DNA from: Acestrorhynchus altus
Taxonomy: Eukaryota > Chordata > Actinopteri > Characiformes > Acestrorhynchidae
NCBI GenBank assembly: GCA_034509495.1
Contig: CM067521.1
Coordinates: forward strand, 21,693,687 to 21,757,686
DNA length: 64,000 nt
Direction of reading: 5' to 3'
The notes under the pieces were generated by a model. It was not told where the DNA came from and made no database searches. It saw only the letters and a list, made by a program, of their open reading frames with translations. Numbering within the stretch: position 1 is the first letter of the stretch; each line of letters opens with the position of its first letter. The position numbers and the translations under genes are program-made. Of this stretch, positions 20,957 through 31,869 are shown piece by piece.

Positions 20957-21551
20957 TGGTTGAGTGCTGAGTGAGGTTGTGAAGAGTGCTTTCGTTGTAA
21001 ATCGACCTTGAGCATAGATAAAGCACCATATTAATAAGTGATGATGGTTATCTTTACCTTTAACGAGTAGTGAGCAGGTCAAGTCTGATCTACCCCTGAC
21101 AGACACAATAATGCCTTCCTCGATGTGGGATTCTGCACAACAAGGCCACCAATGAACATGGTGATGGTTGTGGAGCCTGGCTTTCTGTTTATCTGAGGAC
21201 AGAAAGAAAAGTGATCTTCATGGTTTGTTTAGTCTGCTGCTGACTTGGGGGGACAGTGGCTGATGGAACACTGCCCATGTGCATTACTTTAAGGAAAGTG
21301 GGTTCTATCTAGAACTGAAAATGTATGATGGTACCAGGGCACAGTTTTTTGGTCATGGCCACTTCAATGGTATGTGATCTTGGTTTCTTTAAATGTCAAC
21401 GTTAGTAATAAATTAACCTGTCATTTTATATACATTAATACGTTTAAAGTGATTTTTTGAAATGTCACTTTCCATGTAATGAAAATAAAATATGACCGTT
21501 TACCTTTTTGAATGACACGCTTGAGCTTTTTAACAATATTCAAATATTTTG

Positions 21552-21553
<2 letters not shown>

Positions 21554-21605
<52 letters not shown>
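21554..21605. repeat. (GT)n microsatellite
   Basis: Perfect run of about 26 GT units. Confidence 0.97.
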
Positions 21606-21608
<3 letters not shown>

Positions 21609-21764
21609 GTGCAGCCTGGTCACATATGGATTGGATTTGGACCACTATTCTAATACTTTGGATTCTGGATGAGCTTTAAACCCAACTGATGAAAAGTAAA
21701 ACAAAAAAAAAATCATATTCCACTTTACATGTAATAAATTAGATTTGGACTCTTTTGTGTTTAG

Positions 21765-21845
21765 GGAACTGGAAGGTTGCTGGTTCGAATTCCTGAACTG
21801 GCAGGGCATGACTGCTGCTCCCCAGGCACCGTGGATATATCTGAA
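21765..21845 (+). repeat. tRNA-derived SINE fragment
   Basis: GGAAGGTTGCTGGTTCGAAT contains a good RNA polymerase III B box (GGTTCGAATTC). CTGCTGCTCCCCAGGCACCG follows, text shared with the longer SINE copies at 28180-28335 and 37695-37925. The A-box side is missing. Confidence 0.65.
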
Positions 21846-22860
21846 GCATAATATTTGCTAATAATCAACTTTTAGAGCTGAATCGAGGGTGTCAGAGCTG
21901 AGAAAACCCATTGAGCCCCTGGGTCTGGAACACTCTGCAGAAGATTAAAAAGCTGTCCTGACTTGTGTGACAGTGAAGTTTAAATCGAAATCGTAGTGTG
22001 AGTGCATGCGTACATAAGTATCTGCAACCTGACGTGAATCTCTTCTGACTCCTGTGTTATTAGCCGGTAATAGAAGTGTTAATCATCACCTGTCGGCGCT
22101 TAGCCCGAACTCTGGTTCTGTTCAACCACGCAACACTCAACCCTCTAGTGTTCTGCATTCCCTTTCCACATCGCTGCGACCCTCCATAGTGATCCAAACT
22201 TAATTGGGTGGGCCAGCCTTCCTGGCACTGTTCGACTCCATTGATTGGTGGCTCGGCCGATTAGCCGAACTGGGTCGTCTTTGAAGGAAATCCAAAATCC
22301 CAGAGCATGCAAATGAATGAGATGAGAAGGTTACTCTCGAAAATCTATTAAAGAAACCAACAACCAATAACAACAGATTAGGTCTTTATGTGACCAGCAG
22401 CTCTGACCACTTGGAAAATGTGAGCACTATGAAGTTGAGAACATATTAGCTAGTGCCTTCAAATAACAGTTATGAGCACTGAGACATTCGTCTTTAAAAG
22501 GCAGTTAATATCTGGTTTTGTCAGAAGATGAATGGAGTTTCATTATACGCAGCAGAGAGTTCTGATTAACTCTGGCATAATGCATGAGTTAAATACGGGT
22601 AATGGCGCTCGTTCGGTCATTATTGTAAAATGCCTTCAGGTCAGACTAAAGGTTTTGAAGGAGGGTTTTGTTAATTGGAGCTGAAAACAAAAGGACCACC
22701 CCTCGTACGGTTTGAGCAATATGGCAGCAACACAACCTCCTGATATTTTTTTTTGATGTGAACTAAATTCAGATTTAAGGTCTGAACTCTGTACTGATTA
22801 GTGTTGGACACTGGAAAGGAAATAAAAGAATGGAATCCCATAATTCATAGATGCAGATAG
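21846..22860. other. Intergenic stretch, nothing recognised
   Basis: No exon or repeat family recognised. The 22070-22280 part is unusually CpG-bearing and repeat-free for this window. Confidence 0.35.
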
Positions 22861-22861
22861 C

Positions 22862-22990
22862 TGCACTTTGCACGCAGGCACATGCCATTTTCTAGGCTTC
22901 ATATCTCAGGATCAGAGTTAAACCTCAGACATGATACACATCAAAACAAACTACAAGACTTGTTATAAGACACAATGATGAGATGGTGGT
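22862..22990 (+). repeat. Dispersed repeat family A, copy 3 (left part only)
   Basis: CATTTTCTAGGCTTCATATC, then TCAGGATCAGAGTTAAACC, TCAGACATGATACACATC and CACAATGATGAG, all in family A order. Confidence 0.65.
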
Positions 22991-23149
22991 CTACACCTGT
23001 TTTATTCAATACATTTATTTCGGTTAGGCTTAGAAAGTCGGAAGGCCGTGGTACATTCTTACACAGGTCCTTTAAAACCGAGTACGGTCATTTGTAATTA
23101 ACATAAATGAATACCACCAATTAGTGGCAGTCTGAATTGCCTGGATTCC

Positions 23150-23425
23150 TGATCATTAATAAACTTCACAGTTATGGGCAAACACAATCTGTGCTATGTT
23201 TGGAGGAAACGGAAACCTCACGGCAAGAGCAAAACCTCATTCCAACTGTAAAGCATGGTGGAGGATCATGGCCTGGATGCCTTGCACTTATCGAGGGAAC
23301 AAATGGACTCCAAGGTGTATCAAAAAGGTTTTATGGGATTTAAGGGCAGCAGCCTGTGACTTCAAGCTGAAGAGACTTTGGGTCATTCAAGACAATGATC
23401 CAAAACACACAAGCAAGTTAACTTT
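23150..23425 (+). pseudogene. Tc1-like transposase remnant (catalytic region)
   Basis: Two frames together show VKHGGGS, then W..MPC.Y, and IQDNDPKHTSK near 23380-23415. This is the DDE-domain order of Tc1 transposases: a conserved VKHGGGS block, then the second catalytic Asp in the QDNDPKHTS block. At least one frameshift separates them, and the ends of the element are not visible. Confidence 0.8.
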
Positions 23426-23720
23426 TTTGGGGAAAAACAGGTCTGAGTATTTGAGTTCACTTACTTTTTCTAGCCTGCACTGTGGATGTGCTCAATGAAA
23501 GACACGAAAAATATAACTGTCTGTGTTGTTAGTTTAGTTAGACTGTGTTCGATTTTAATGATCACTAAGATCCTCCCACTAAACACTTCCACCGCAGAGA
23601 TCTCGGCCTGAACCTGCACACAGGGTCCTTCTCCCTTTCTCCTGCTAATAGCATTGCATGTTCATGATCTTGTCGGGTCCTCAGGGACCCATTCTATGCC
23701 ATCTGTTAATGGAAGTCTCC

Positions 23721-23748
23721 TCTTCCTCCTCCTCCTCCTCCTCCTCCC
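23721..23748. repeat. (TCC)n trinucleotide repeat
   Basis: Near-perfect TCC run. Confidence 0.9.
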
Positions 23749-23850
23749 TCCCCCACCTTCTGTTTTGGAGCTTGTCTCTTGGCCGAGCTCCAGAGGAAGT
23801 TGAGTTCGGGCTGATGGCAGAGCCGATGGCCTTTGCCTGGACAACCTGTG

Positions 23851-23852
<2 letters not shown>

Positions 23853-23889
<37 letters not shown>
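23853..23889. repeat. (GT)n microsatellite
   Basis: Perfect run of about 18 GT units. Confidence 0.97.
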
Positions 23890-23892
<3 letters not shown>

Positions 23893-25060
23893 ACTTAGTG
23901 GAGCTTCTTAAAGCCCAGATTATTCCCTAGATTAAAGCAAGCCTTTCTGTGGCACTGTGTCTCCCGCTGTATTAGTGGATAATGTTCGTTTGGCTTCCTC
24001 TTTGGATTTAAAGGACGTGGCCACGTGAGCACATCCTGATTTCAAATATCACTGCTGGTTTGTTTGCTTTCTGACGTTCTGAGCCCCGCTGTTGATTAAG
24101 CAGTTAAGGCATTAATAATGCAGTTTGAGCCTCGGGGCCTCATTGAGATAATCTTTCTCTTTTCTTCGACTTCCCTCAGGTTATATCCTGATGACCCGAT
24201 TTACAAGCATCAGATTATTTGCTGCCATTAACGTGAGCATGTGGAGAATTTAATCTCCCCATTTAATCTTTCCCTGGAGCTCTTCCTGTCAGCGCTGGGC
24301 GCAGAAGTGCCAGAAATCACGACTCTGTCCAGCATGCATCATAAGGCCAAACAAAACAAAGACCTAAACAGCTTCAGACTGAGGAATCAGGGCCTTATAC
24401 TGTATAATACTCTGCAGACCCGTAGAGGTAGCACATGCAGGTTCTTTGTGCCAGTACTGTTCTAACGATGCTTTCAAATCATTCTGATGCCATCTAATCC
24501 AGATACTTTCTCAGCTCTGCTTCGTCATTGGACAGTCCAACTCCCTAGTTCCCAAATACTGATTACTATCAGCTGTGCTCTAGATATTATTGTGGTCAAG
24601 CTTTTTTTTTGTGTGGACTGATTCTATGGTTGCAGGACACATTGAAATGGGTTATGGCATAATAAGAACTGATGACCAATCATTAGTTTGCCCTGGCAAT
24701 CTGGCCAGTTTCAGTCAGTTCCTTTGACACTGCTTGTACAAACTAGGCCAGGAGAACCGGTGCCAGCAGTCCTCATAGTCCCCCTCACTAAAGCATCACA
24801 ATGCCTCCCCAACCCCTTATACATCAACTAATCCTAATCCTCAGCGGCGTGGACACAAGTCAAGCCACAGGAGCAGAGGGATTACAGTAACAAGAACAGA
24901 CTTCAAATGGCCACAAGTGGCCTTTCATAATGAAGTGCTCTGCAACTTTTTGTTGCTTTCACTTATTAGAATATGTGGGAGGTATTTCAACATTCTAGAA
25001 GCTGACTCTGCACTTCGCAGGAAGTGAGGCTGTCAACTACAAGACTTGCCCCACCTAACA
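23890..25060. other. Repeat-poor intergenic stretch with a weak exon-like signal
   Basis: It has fewer recognisable repeats than its surroundings. A pyrimidine-rich acceptor-like tract ends in AG at 24178-24179, and a donor-like GTGAGC begins at 24233. They would frame a 53-base exon with no recognised protein. The 24000-24330 part could equally be a conserved non-coding element. No alignment was possible. Confidence 0.25.
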
Positions 25061-25064
25061 ATTA

Positions 25065-25240
25065 CTGTGTTGAATTATCAGCAAGTAATGAAGCTCAGAA
25101 AACAGGTACAATTCATTAATACACGAAATCCCAGTTTAAATGCCAAAGGAGCTTCCAGTGCATGTTTACTGCGCTGCCTGCATGCAGACTCCAACTGATC
25201 AGAGAGAAGGGGTGGGGCTAATGATGTCACTGATCTTAAT
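25065..25240 (+). repeat. Dispersed repeat family A, copy 4 (middle part)
   Basis: AATTATCAGCAAGTAATGAA, AATCCCAGTTTAAATGCCAA, AGGAGCTTCCAGTGCATGTT, ACTGATCAGAGAGAAGGGG and TAATGATGTCACTGATC, colinear with the other A copies. Confidence 0.75.
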
Positions 25241-25799
25241 TTTTATATTTCTGAGCTGACCGGTGCATTATTGGACAGCATAAATGCCTTTTGCACAATC
25301 TGCAGGTTTCGGTTTGTGTTGTTTAAAATCAAAACTCCAGAAGCATCTTTGGTTACTTTTCTGTAGAACATTATAGTTTGTTTGGGTGTCTGGGGGTGTC
25401 TTGCTTTCAGGGACACGTCTCCTTGTCCAGAGTGTGAAATGACACATCTCCCCTGACTCTCCAGGCTTTTTGCAGCCACGCTTCGCTCACTGATTTTGCT
25501 TGTTTGCAGCACAGCACAGGCCGACAGGCAGCATGCTCTGGGGAGCAGGGAGATGGTGACATTGCCAGAATGAAGGCTGGATGGCATGTGACTTCTGTTC
25601 AGTATGAGAGTCAGATACACACGCAAGTGCAGCTTAGATTTTTTTCTGCCCTGCCACACATGAGCATGACTGATCTTTAAACCTCACGCCACAGAAAGAG
25701 GGTTACCCGCTATGTATGGAACCAGTGGAACCAGTGGTGAGATGAATCAATATAAATGATCATGCATCTCTATTACTTTATGAAACGACAGGCTGTAAT

Positions 25800-26010
25800 A
25801 TCCATCCATCCGTTCCAAAGTGTTCCCATGCCAGGAGAGAGCTATCATTTCTCCAGCATGTCCTGGGTCTCCTCCTGGTCAGACATGCCCGAAACACCTC
25901 ACAAAGGAGGAAGCATCTGATTCAGATAACCGAACCACCTCAGCTGGCTCCTCTCCATGGAGGAGCAGCAGCTCTACTTGGAGCTCTGGATGACTGAACT
26001 CCTCATAACT
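25800..26010 (-). mobile_element. LINE-derived fragment, reverse orientation
   Basis: TCCATCCATCCGTTCC at the left, then GAAACACCTCACAAAGGAG, CACCTCAGCTGGCTCCTCTC and GGAGGAGCAGCAGCTCTACT. This is the reverse-strand text of a common fish LINE. No frame is intact over any length. Confidence 0.5.
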
Positions 26011-26319
26011 TCAGAAATTCAGAAGAATAATACAGAGCTCTGCAAAGCTCAAATGAAATTTTAAAAGGTTCTTCGTGCTCACGTTATATAACACATTATA
26101 GAACTAAAGTGTGGCCACGAATAATAAAACAAATTATTTAATCATGGCCATGATTTATATAATGTGCCCACTTTCATAAAAGTATGAGCTTTGAACGTTG
26201 ACTGATAATGGGTCATAATTTAATGGGAACACTGTTACTGTTCCTGTCTGTGGGCCAGATCGAGTCATTTGAGGATCTATAAGGGTTTATCATGGTATAC
26301 TGGTAACTCGTCACCCAGC

Positions 26320-26660
26320 CTGCTATAATTAAAGTCTTTGCCATTGTGCTCATGATAATTAAGGTCTCATTATTGATAACGAGAGCACAAGTTTGTTAAT
26401 GGAGGGATCATTATTAATAAGAGAATGATTCAATAAAAACAAGCGCATGTTTTATACAAACTATGCTCACATTTTTACCAAATCATGCTTTATTTTAGGA
26501 AAAATAAGACATTTTAGCTGAGCGAGGGCATGAGTTTATTAAGTGAGCACACGATTTTGTAAAATTAGTGCACAATCTAATAAAATGAGCACACACTACT
26601 TAAACGAGCGTGTGATTTAGTAAAATGAGAGCACACTCTTGCAAATTGGGGGCACATTTT
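26320..26660. repeat. Degenerate minisatellite, unit about 25 bp
   Basis: It repeats the theme (A)ATGAGCACACA.TTT.GTAAA: GTGAGCACACGATTTTGTA, TAGTGCACAATCTAATAAA, ATGAGCACACACTACTTAA, GAGCGTGTGATTTAGTAAA and ATGAGAGCACACTCTTGCAA. About 12 units, strongly diverged on the left side. Confidence 0.8.
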
Positions 26661-26684
26661 TGACAAGGAGCGTAACATCACTAG

Positions 26685-26800
26685 TTACTATTATTTTTTT
26701 GGTTGCTATGTAGGATGGTTCCTAAAATGTTGCTAGATATAATATGGTATCCTAAGTGGTTGCTATGGAGTTGCCAAGTGATTGCTGTGGCATTTCATTT
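26685..26800 (-). repeat. GTTGCTATG-type degenerate minisatellite
   Basis: GGTTGCTATGTAGGATGGTT, TGTTGCTAGATATAATATGG and AGTGGTTGCTATGGAGTTGC. The reverse complement of the same theme (CATAGCAACCACC) occurs at 34200-34450 and 57440-57515. Confidence 0.6.
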
Positions 26801-26849
26801 CTGGTGTTTTTATGTTTTGAGTTTTTTATTCTTTCCCCATAAGACTGAT

Positions 26850-26882
26850 GGTGTGTATGTGTGTGTATGTGTGTGTGTGTGT

Positions 26883-26919
<37 letters not shown>
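26850..26919. repeat. (GT)n microsatellite with AT interruptions
   Basis: About 35 GT units with GTAT interruptions. Confidence 0.97.
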
Positions 26920-26922
<3 letters not shown>

Positions 26923-27044
26923 CAGTCGACCAGGAATATTCAACTGTATTTCCAGAGAAAAGATCCAGGTTGGTGTGAGAGGGGGTCAAAATGACTTTAC
27001 TGGCCACAGCAGGGGGCAGCCAGGTGCCCTGAGTGTTGAGTAGT

Positions 27045-28140
27045 TTGTCATGAATCCCGAACTGATTTATATGTCCTAAATATTAACTGTTTACAGGCTA
27101 ATGAAGAGCTGCCTGTGAGCTGATCAACCCTGTACTCCAGTCCAGCTTGAACTGTAGAGACCCAAGGCACGTCTAAGGTGTGGAGGTAGAAAACAATGTT
27201 AGACACTGAAAAGTAATGAGACAGTGTAGGTGTGATTGGGGTGTAGCGTGTTTGTATGCCAAATGCAACACACACCCCAGTTAAGCAGTTCTTCTGCTTC
27301 TCTGACACAGGAATGATAAATCGCACGAGTTGCTTTTCCTGCTCTCCAGGGCAGCTCATCAAAATTGAGGTGTGGTTGGGAGTGCTTTCAACACGCATTA
27401 GAACTGCTCTACCGGTCCGAACGTCTTATCTGTTCATCTAATGAAGCACTGGAAGGTCTAGGCCGTGAACCTCATCGCTGCAAGCAGGTGTGTTCTACCA
27501 ATAGCTTGCTGAAACATGCATGAAACCAAGACTTGCCGACAGTGTTTCGTTAACGCTAACGTCTTACAATCATCTCCAGTGAAGCTGCATCTGCTTCCTC
27601 CACTGATGATTGAACAGCCAGACTTGTTTGCCACAGGGTGTGTGTGTGGGAAGCCTTCCTCTTACTGGATGAAGTGACTCACTACGGCAGCAGCAAGACT
27701 CCTTCCCTTCCAGGGCTTTTATTTATGTGCACAGTAAGTAAGTCGTTTGAAGTCACTGCTGAGGTTTCGAGGTCTCGTTAGAGAATCTGTTTACCTAACC
27801 CTTTTCGGATATTTGCATACTGCAGTACACAGCGCTGTGTTGTGAAAATCTGCCGCTTTGCTTACTTAGAATGCAGCTTTTGGGATTGCATAGCAAATCT
27901 CATGCATATTTGCTTCGTTTTTACAGAGCGGGGACGCCAAACATATGTGCAACAAACAAAGAGCAACATATGAGGATAATAATGATAAAAAAATCTACTT
28001 TATTAATTAAAATTTACATTAACACGCATGCAACTCGTACTGTAGGACTGTATTGGCAATGTGACGCAGATCACCATACAGGATTACAATTCAATATATT
28101 GAAGAACAATTTTATGGAAACTGTCATAAACCTTATTTTT
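27045..28140. other. Intergenic stretch, nothing recognised
   Basis: No recognised exon. The right part is AT-rich. Confidence 0.4.
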
Positions 28141-28179
28141 CATTATAACTTTGGTGGGGCCATCTATGCATTTGTTTGT

Positions 28180-28338
28180 GGGGAATGTGGGGAATGTCAC
28201 ACACACGCACGTGAGCACACATGCCCAGAGCAGTGGGCAGCCACATCCCCAGAATCCGGGGAGCAGCAGGGGAGTCTGGTGCCTTGCTCAAGCACAAAGG
28301 CAACCTTTCAAACACAATGCTGGTTCCCTAACGACCAT
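28180..28338 (-). mobile_element. tRNA-derived SINE copy, reverse
   Basis: Read on the minus strand it gives GGTCGTTAGGGAACCAGCAT, TGAAAGGTTGCCTTTGTG, CTGCTGCTCCCCGG, GGCTGCCCACTGCTCTGGGC and ATGTGTGCTCAC. These are the same blocks in the same order as the + strand copy at 37695-37925. The internal B box is mutated here. Non-coding. Confidence 0.75.
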
Positions 28339-28625
28339 TTACGTTTACATTTATGGCATTTAGCAGACACCCTTATCCAGAGTGACTTTCAAAAGTGCTT
28401 TGCTGTTCACGGGGCTGGAATCCAGAGTTCCCTCACACTTAGATCCTGTCAATAAACAAATGTCAGATTGGGGACCAACAAGATTCAGAACAAGTGTTTA
28501 TGGAGTGAAATACTCCTAAAACGGATGGGTTTTCAGTCAGTGAGGGACTCAGCTCTTCGGACCACCAGGGGGAGTTCATTCCACCATTTTGGTGTCAGAA
28601 CAGAAAAATTTGAGGGATGGTGGGT
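28339..28625 (+). repeat. Fish interspersed repeat with 'CATTTAGCAGACACCCTTAT' core
   Basis: The text CATTTAGCAGACACCCTTAT followed by CCAGAGTGACTTTCAAAAG is a widely shared core of fish interspersed repeats. A second block near 28520-28610 (GGGGGAGTTCATTCCACCAT) often accompanies it. Classification (SINE or DNA type) is not settled from this copy. It directly abuts the minus-strand SINE. Confidence 0.6.
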
Positions 28626-28639
28626 CAAGCTGAGCTGTA

Positions 28640-28898
28640 CTTGATGTTCAAAGGGCTCTTGGTATCACCATCACAGTACTGCTGTATATCCCTCACACCT
28701 GGCATTAGGCAGGGTGTCATTAAGGTGGCAACATGGTTATAAGCTCCTGAGGCTTCTATTCTATTGCCAGTGCTTCTCTACAGGGACTAGACAAGCTGTG
28801 TGTGCATTTGCACACCTGTGTCAGCAGTGGATGCAACTTCTAATGAATGCAGTCAGCTATAAGGGGTGTCCACAAACATTTGGACATATAGTGTAGCA
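28640..28898 (-). repeat. Dispersed repeat family H, copy 3 (reverse)
   Basis: CCTCACACCTGGCATTAGGC, TTCTATTGCCAGTGCTTCTC, TGTGTGCATTTGCACACCTG and the terminus GTGTCCACAAACATTTGGAC followed by ATATAGTGTA. Confidence 0.75.
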
Positions 28899-28899
28899 G

Positions 28900-29697
28900 G
28901 AATAGCCAACACTAGACTGACTTGCAACCTTGCTGAATGACCAGCAGCAACATTAATCTGGGGATATGAGTCTTATTTATCTCCTGCAAATTGTGGCGTG
29001 TTCTCATTTTTAAAGGCCGTGTTACTGTCCCAGCAGACAGCCCAGTAAAACATCCCCGTTGCTGATGGGACACTGTGAAACGTGATCGCTGAAAGCGAAT
29101 TCACGCCTCAGCAGAGTGAGAGATGGAATCGCAGCCTTATGGAGCTCCGCTAGCTGAGGAAGATTCACCAAATCCACACGTCTCTAATAACCAGAGCTGA
29201 TGGCTTGTGACTCGGCGAGGCAAGCCTGCATAATCCCGGCCTCGCTGCAGTCTGTCAGAAATACATCACAGCGTTGCTGCAGCGGGGTTTACAGTGACCT
29301 CCTTTCATTTCATTTAATATGCTGTTACCACTGTCACCATGACATCATACTCGCTTGTGTCATACTATGAGGTATGTAATCCCATGTACTAGTCATTACG
29401 CAACTTTATTATAGATGGTAAGATTGGAGGTACTGTTTACAGTGTTGTTACATTGTTAAGCTTGTCATTTAATATCGACTGCACTGGGTCTACCAAGGAC
29501 TCCAGACATCCTTTGGAATTTGGGGGGGGGATTCAGTCATCAGGGGGTTTCTTGGAAAATTTTTACTTTGTTTTCTTTAGCTTAAATTATTTCCCTTTTA
29601 TTCCACATGGATTCATTAGTTGCAGACTATTGATGATGGGAACAAAAATGCTTCAAGAGCCTTCAAGAGCCTTCAAGAATGCCCATTCAGTGACCAC
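28900..29697. other. Repeat-poor intergenic stretch
   Basis: No exon recognised. 28990-29330 is free of the families seen elsewhere and is moderately GC-rich with CpGs. It could be a conserved non-coding element, but this is untested. Confidence 0.35.
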
Positions 29698-29702
29698 TAA
29701 AC

Positions 29703-29774
29703 CATCCATCCATCCATCCATCCATTTTCTGTACCGCTTATTCCTGAATAGGGTCACGGGGGGGGGGGGGGGGG
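29703..29774 (-). mobile_element. LINE/SINE 3'-tail fragment with (ATCC)n and a 17-G run
   Basis: The (CCAT)n at 29703-29724 followed by CTGTACCGCTTATTCC and AGGGTCACGG is the reverse complement of the common tail GATAAGCGGTACAG..(GGAT)n. The sense counterpart is at 61155-61315. A homopolymer of 17 Gs lies at 29758-29774. Confidence 0.6.
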
Positions 29775-31430
29775 AAACAACCCTAGACAGGGCGCTAGTA
29801 CCACTAAACCTAAGCCAACTTATTTTTTGAATGAAAATTGATCTAGAAAACAAAGTTTCTGTCTCCATATATCAATGATTCCATAAAGCCTTTAAGCCTC
29901 AACATCTCAGAACAGATCAGAATAGATAGAACCTTATAGTTCCAAGGGGACGAGCTGACAAGTGAGCATAGGTGTCTACCATCAGTGGCAAAATTTCCAG
30001 TGTATATAAAATCCTCTCTAGAACTGAAGCAGAGAGACAAACTTATCTATGTTCTATACATTCACAGTCTGCAGTTCCCTGTAGAGTGTTCTTTCAGAAA
30101 ATGCTTGTGAACGACCTTTGTTGACTTCTAGAAGCAACTCTTAGTTGCGAATCCATTTTCATTCACAAGCCATAAAGCATGCCAGGGGTCCCTCTCAGTC
30201 AGTTTCATCTTTTGTCCACAATTCTGAGAAGAATTTCTTGTAGACTGGAATTTTTGACATTTCTGGTAAACCAAAATCTCATTTTCAGTGACTTTGCCTC
30301 AAAATGAAACACTTTCTTGGAGGTGGGCTTAATAAAAGAAAGAAAAAAGCTTTTGCAGTCTTAGGTTAAATCTTAGACTAGCAATGGCAAGCTTTGAGTC
30401 TGGTGAAGTGCACTTGTAAGTGTCTGCAAATATCCAAAACACCATATTTTCCCCAAGTACCCATTTCTTTTTGCAGTTTCAGCTTTAAGTAGATTTAGAA
30501 ATACTTTAGTGGGCTGGGTGGTTGTGGATTTTGGGGATGTAATAAAATTAACCAAGTTTTGGGGTTCAGAACCCAAACCATTATACAGCTTTGTATTGGT
30601 TATGCTGGATTTTGTTGTGAATGAAGAGACTTGTATGTACTGGACCCTCTTTATTCTTTTTTTTTCTACTCTATCTAGAGAAACCGCTGTCTGTTCTACA
30701 CTCTTACAAAAAACGTTTAAATGTTCTTTTGACTGATGCCATAGAAGTTCCACTTTTAGTTTAATAAAGAACTGAAATAGAGGCGTGTGAGTGTAAAGAA
30801 CTTTCATGCAAATGAATCCAACACTGGTAGACATCTGCCTTCTCACGGACAAGCTTATGTAGAAGAAGGGTGTCAATGTGCCCATTCGGCAACCACGAAC
30901 AGCATGTCACACCGTGAACATCCAGAGTGTGGATATCATTATTATTATTATTATTATTAGAAAAAACATGTTATTAAAATGATGGATAGATTTTAAATTG
31001 AACCCATGTTTATATTCTCGTCCCACTCTCCTACTATTGCTTTGCGTAGAATCAACCCATTGCATCATGGAGGCAGATTTGCTGAAGGCGTTTAGGGGAC
31101 GTTTTAGGGGATGTTTTAGGTTGTTAGTTCAAATGCTGACAATCATTTACAGAAAGACTTTTCTGTTTAAATATGAAACAATAAAACCTCGGACCTGAAG
31201 CATATCTTTATTAAAAGTAGGGGGGGCAGGTGTTCGCTCCATTGTTCAGGCACCTATTTGGGAATTGGGTATTGTGATATTAACACAGCCTGTTGTATCG
31301 AGGCAACCAAGGGTTATATTCTTATTCTTTCAGAAAACAAGGAAAGCAATCTCTTTGTTCTTCCACCTCCTTCTGAGCTCATGTGCTCTGGGAGAGAGAG
31401 CAGGGGTGGAGCTCAGGCAGTGCTTGTTTG
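29775..31430. other. Intergenic stretch, nothing firm
   Basis: No exon recognised. At 30690-30810 there is faint family D/E text (AAAAAACGTTTAAATG, TAAAGAACTG). A 170-codon open frame on the minus strand (30373-30885) resembles no known protein. Confidence 0.35.
30937..30959. repeat. (ATT)n trinucleotide repeat
   Basis: Seven or more ATT units. Confidence 0.9.
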
Positions 31431-31453
31431 GATGGATGGATGGATGGATGGAT
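31431..31453. repeat. (GGAT)n microsatellite
   Basis: Six GGAT/GATG units in unique flanks. Confidence 0.9.
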
Positions 31454-31714
31454 CTATGAGTGGGCGGGGGAAGTCATTAGTGTTCAGTCCCAGCAGTGGC
31501 AAATAATGGCTCTGATAATGGGAGGCACCTGCCCTCCCTCTGGACTCTCCTCCACACAAAGGCCCTCACAGAGGCTGAGCCCCCTTCGCTCTTTCTCCAC
31601 GTAGCCACCCTCCAAGCCACGTGCCAGATGCTTTCTGCTTCCACATGCACCTCGTGATGGTCTCTGTTTCAGTGTCTGTTGTGGTGTATAGTGCGCTTCT
31701 TTGTCATGCCATTG

Positions 31715-31722
31715 TGACGTCA
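31715..31722. promoter_or_regulatory. Full palindromic CRE motif (TGACGTCA)
   Basis: The second consensus cAMP-response element in the window, in a repeat-free stretch with CACGTAGCC and CCACGTGCC upstream (31598 and 31618). No transcript is recognised beside it. Confidence 0.25.
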
Positions 31723-31869
31723 TCAGGTCAACTGTAGGTAGATAAGGATCTGCATTGATTCTGCGAAGATTATAGATGTACTGGTCAATTCTGATAAACT
31801 AGCAGATGTGTTGCAAACATCAATAAGATCTTTAAGAGCTTCCTGCCAAGCAGTAAGAGATGTGGATTA

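Noticed and set aside
20834..21106. Open frames with poly-Ala/poly-Ser runs
   Set aside because: Caused by the CTG tract; no surrounding gene.
25243..25659. 138-codon open frame, minus strand
   Set aside because: Begins next to a family A copy. No similarity or splice context recognised.
27871..28455. Longest + strand open frame (194 codons)
   Set aside because: Its right half runs through a reverse tRNA-SINE and a fish interspersed repeat, and the left half shows no known protein or codon bias. It is chance openness.
30373..30885. 170-codon open frame, minus strand
   Set aside because: No recognisable domain. It overlaps faint MITE text near 30690-30810 and is AT-rich.
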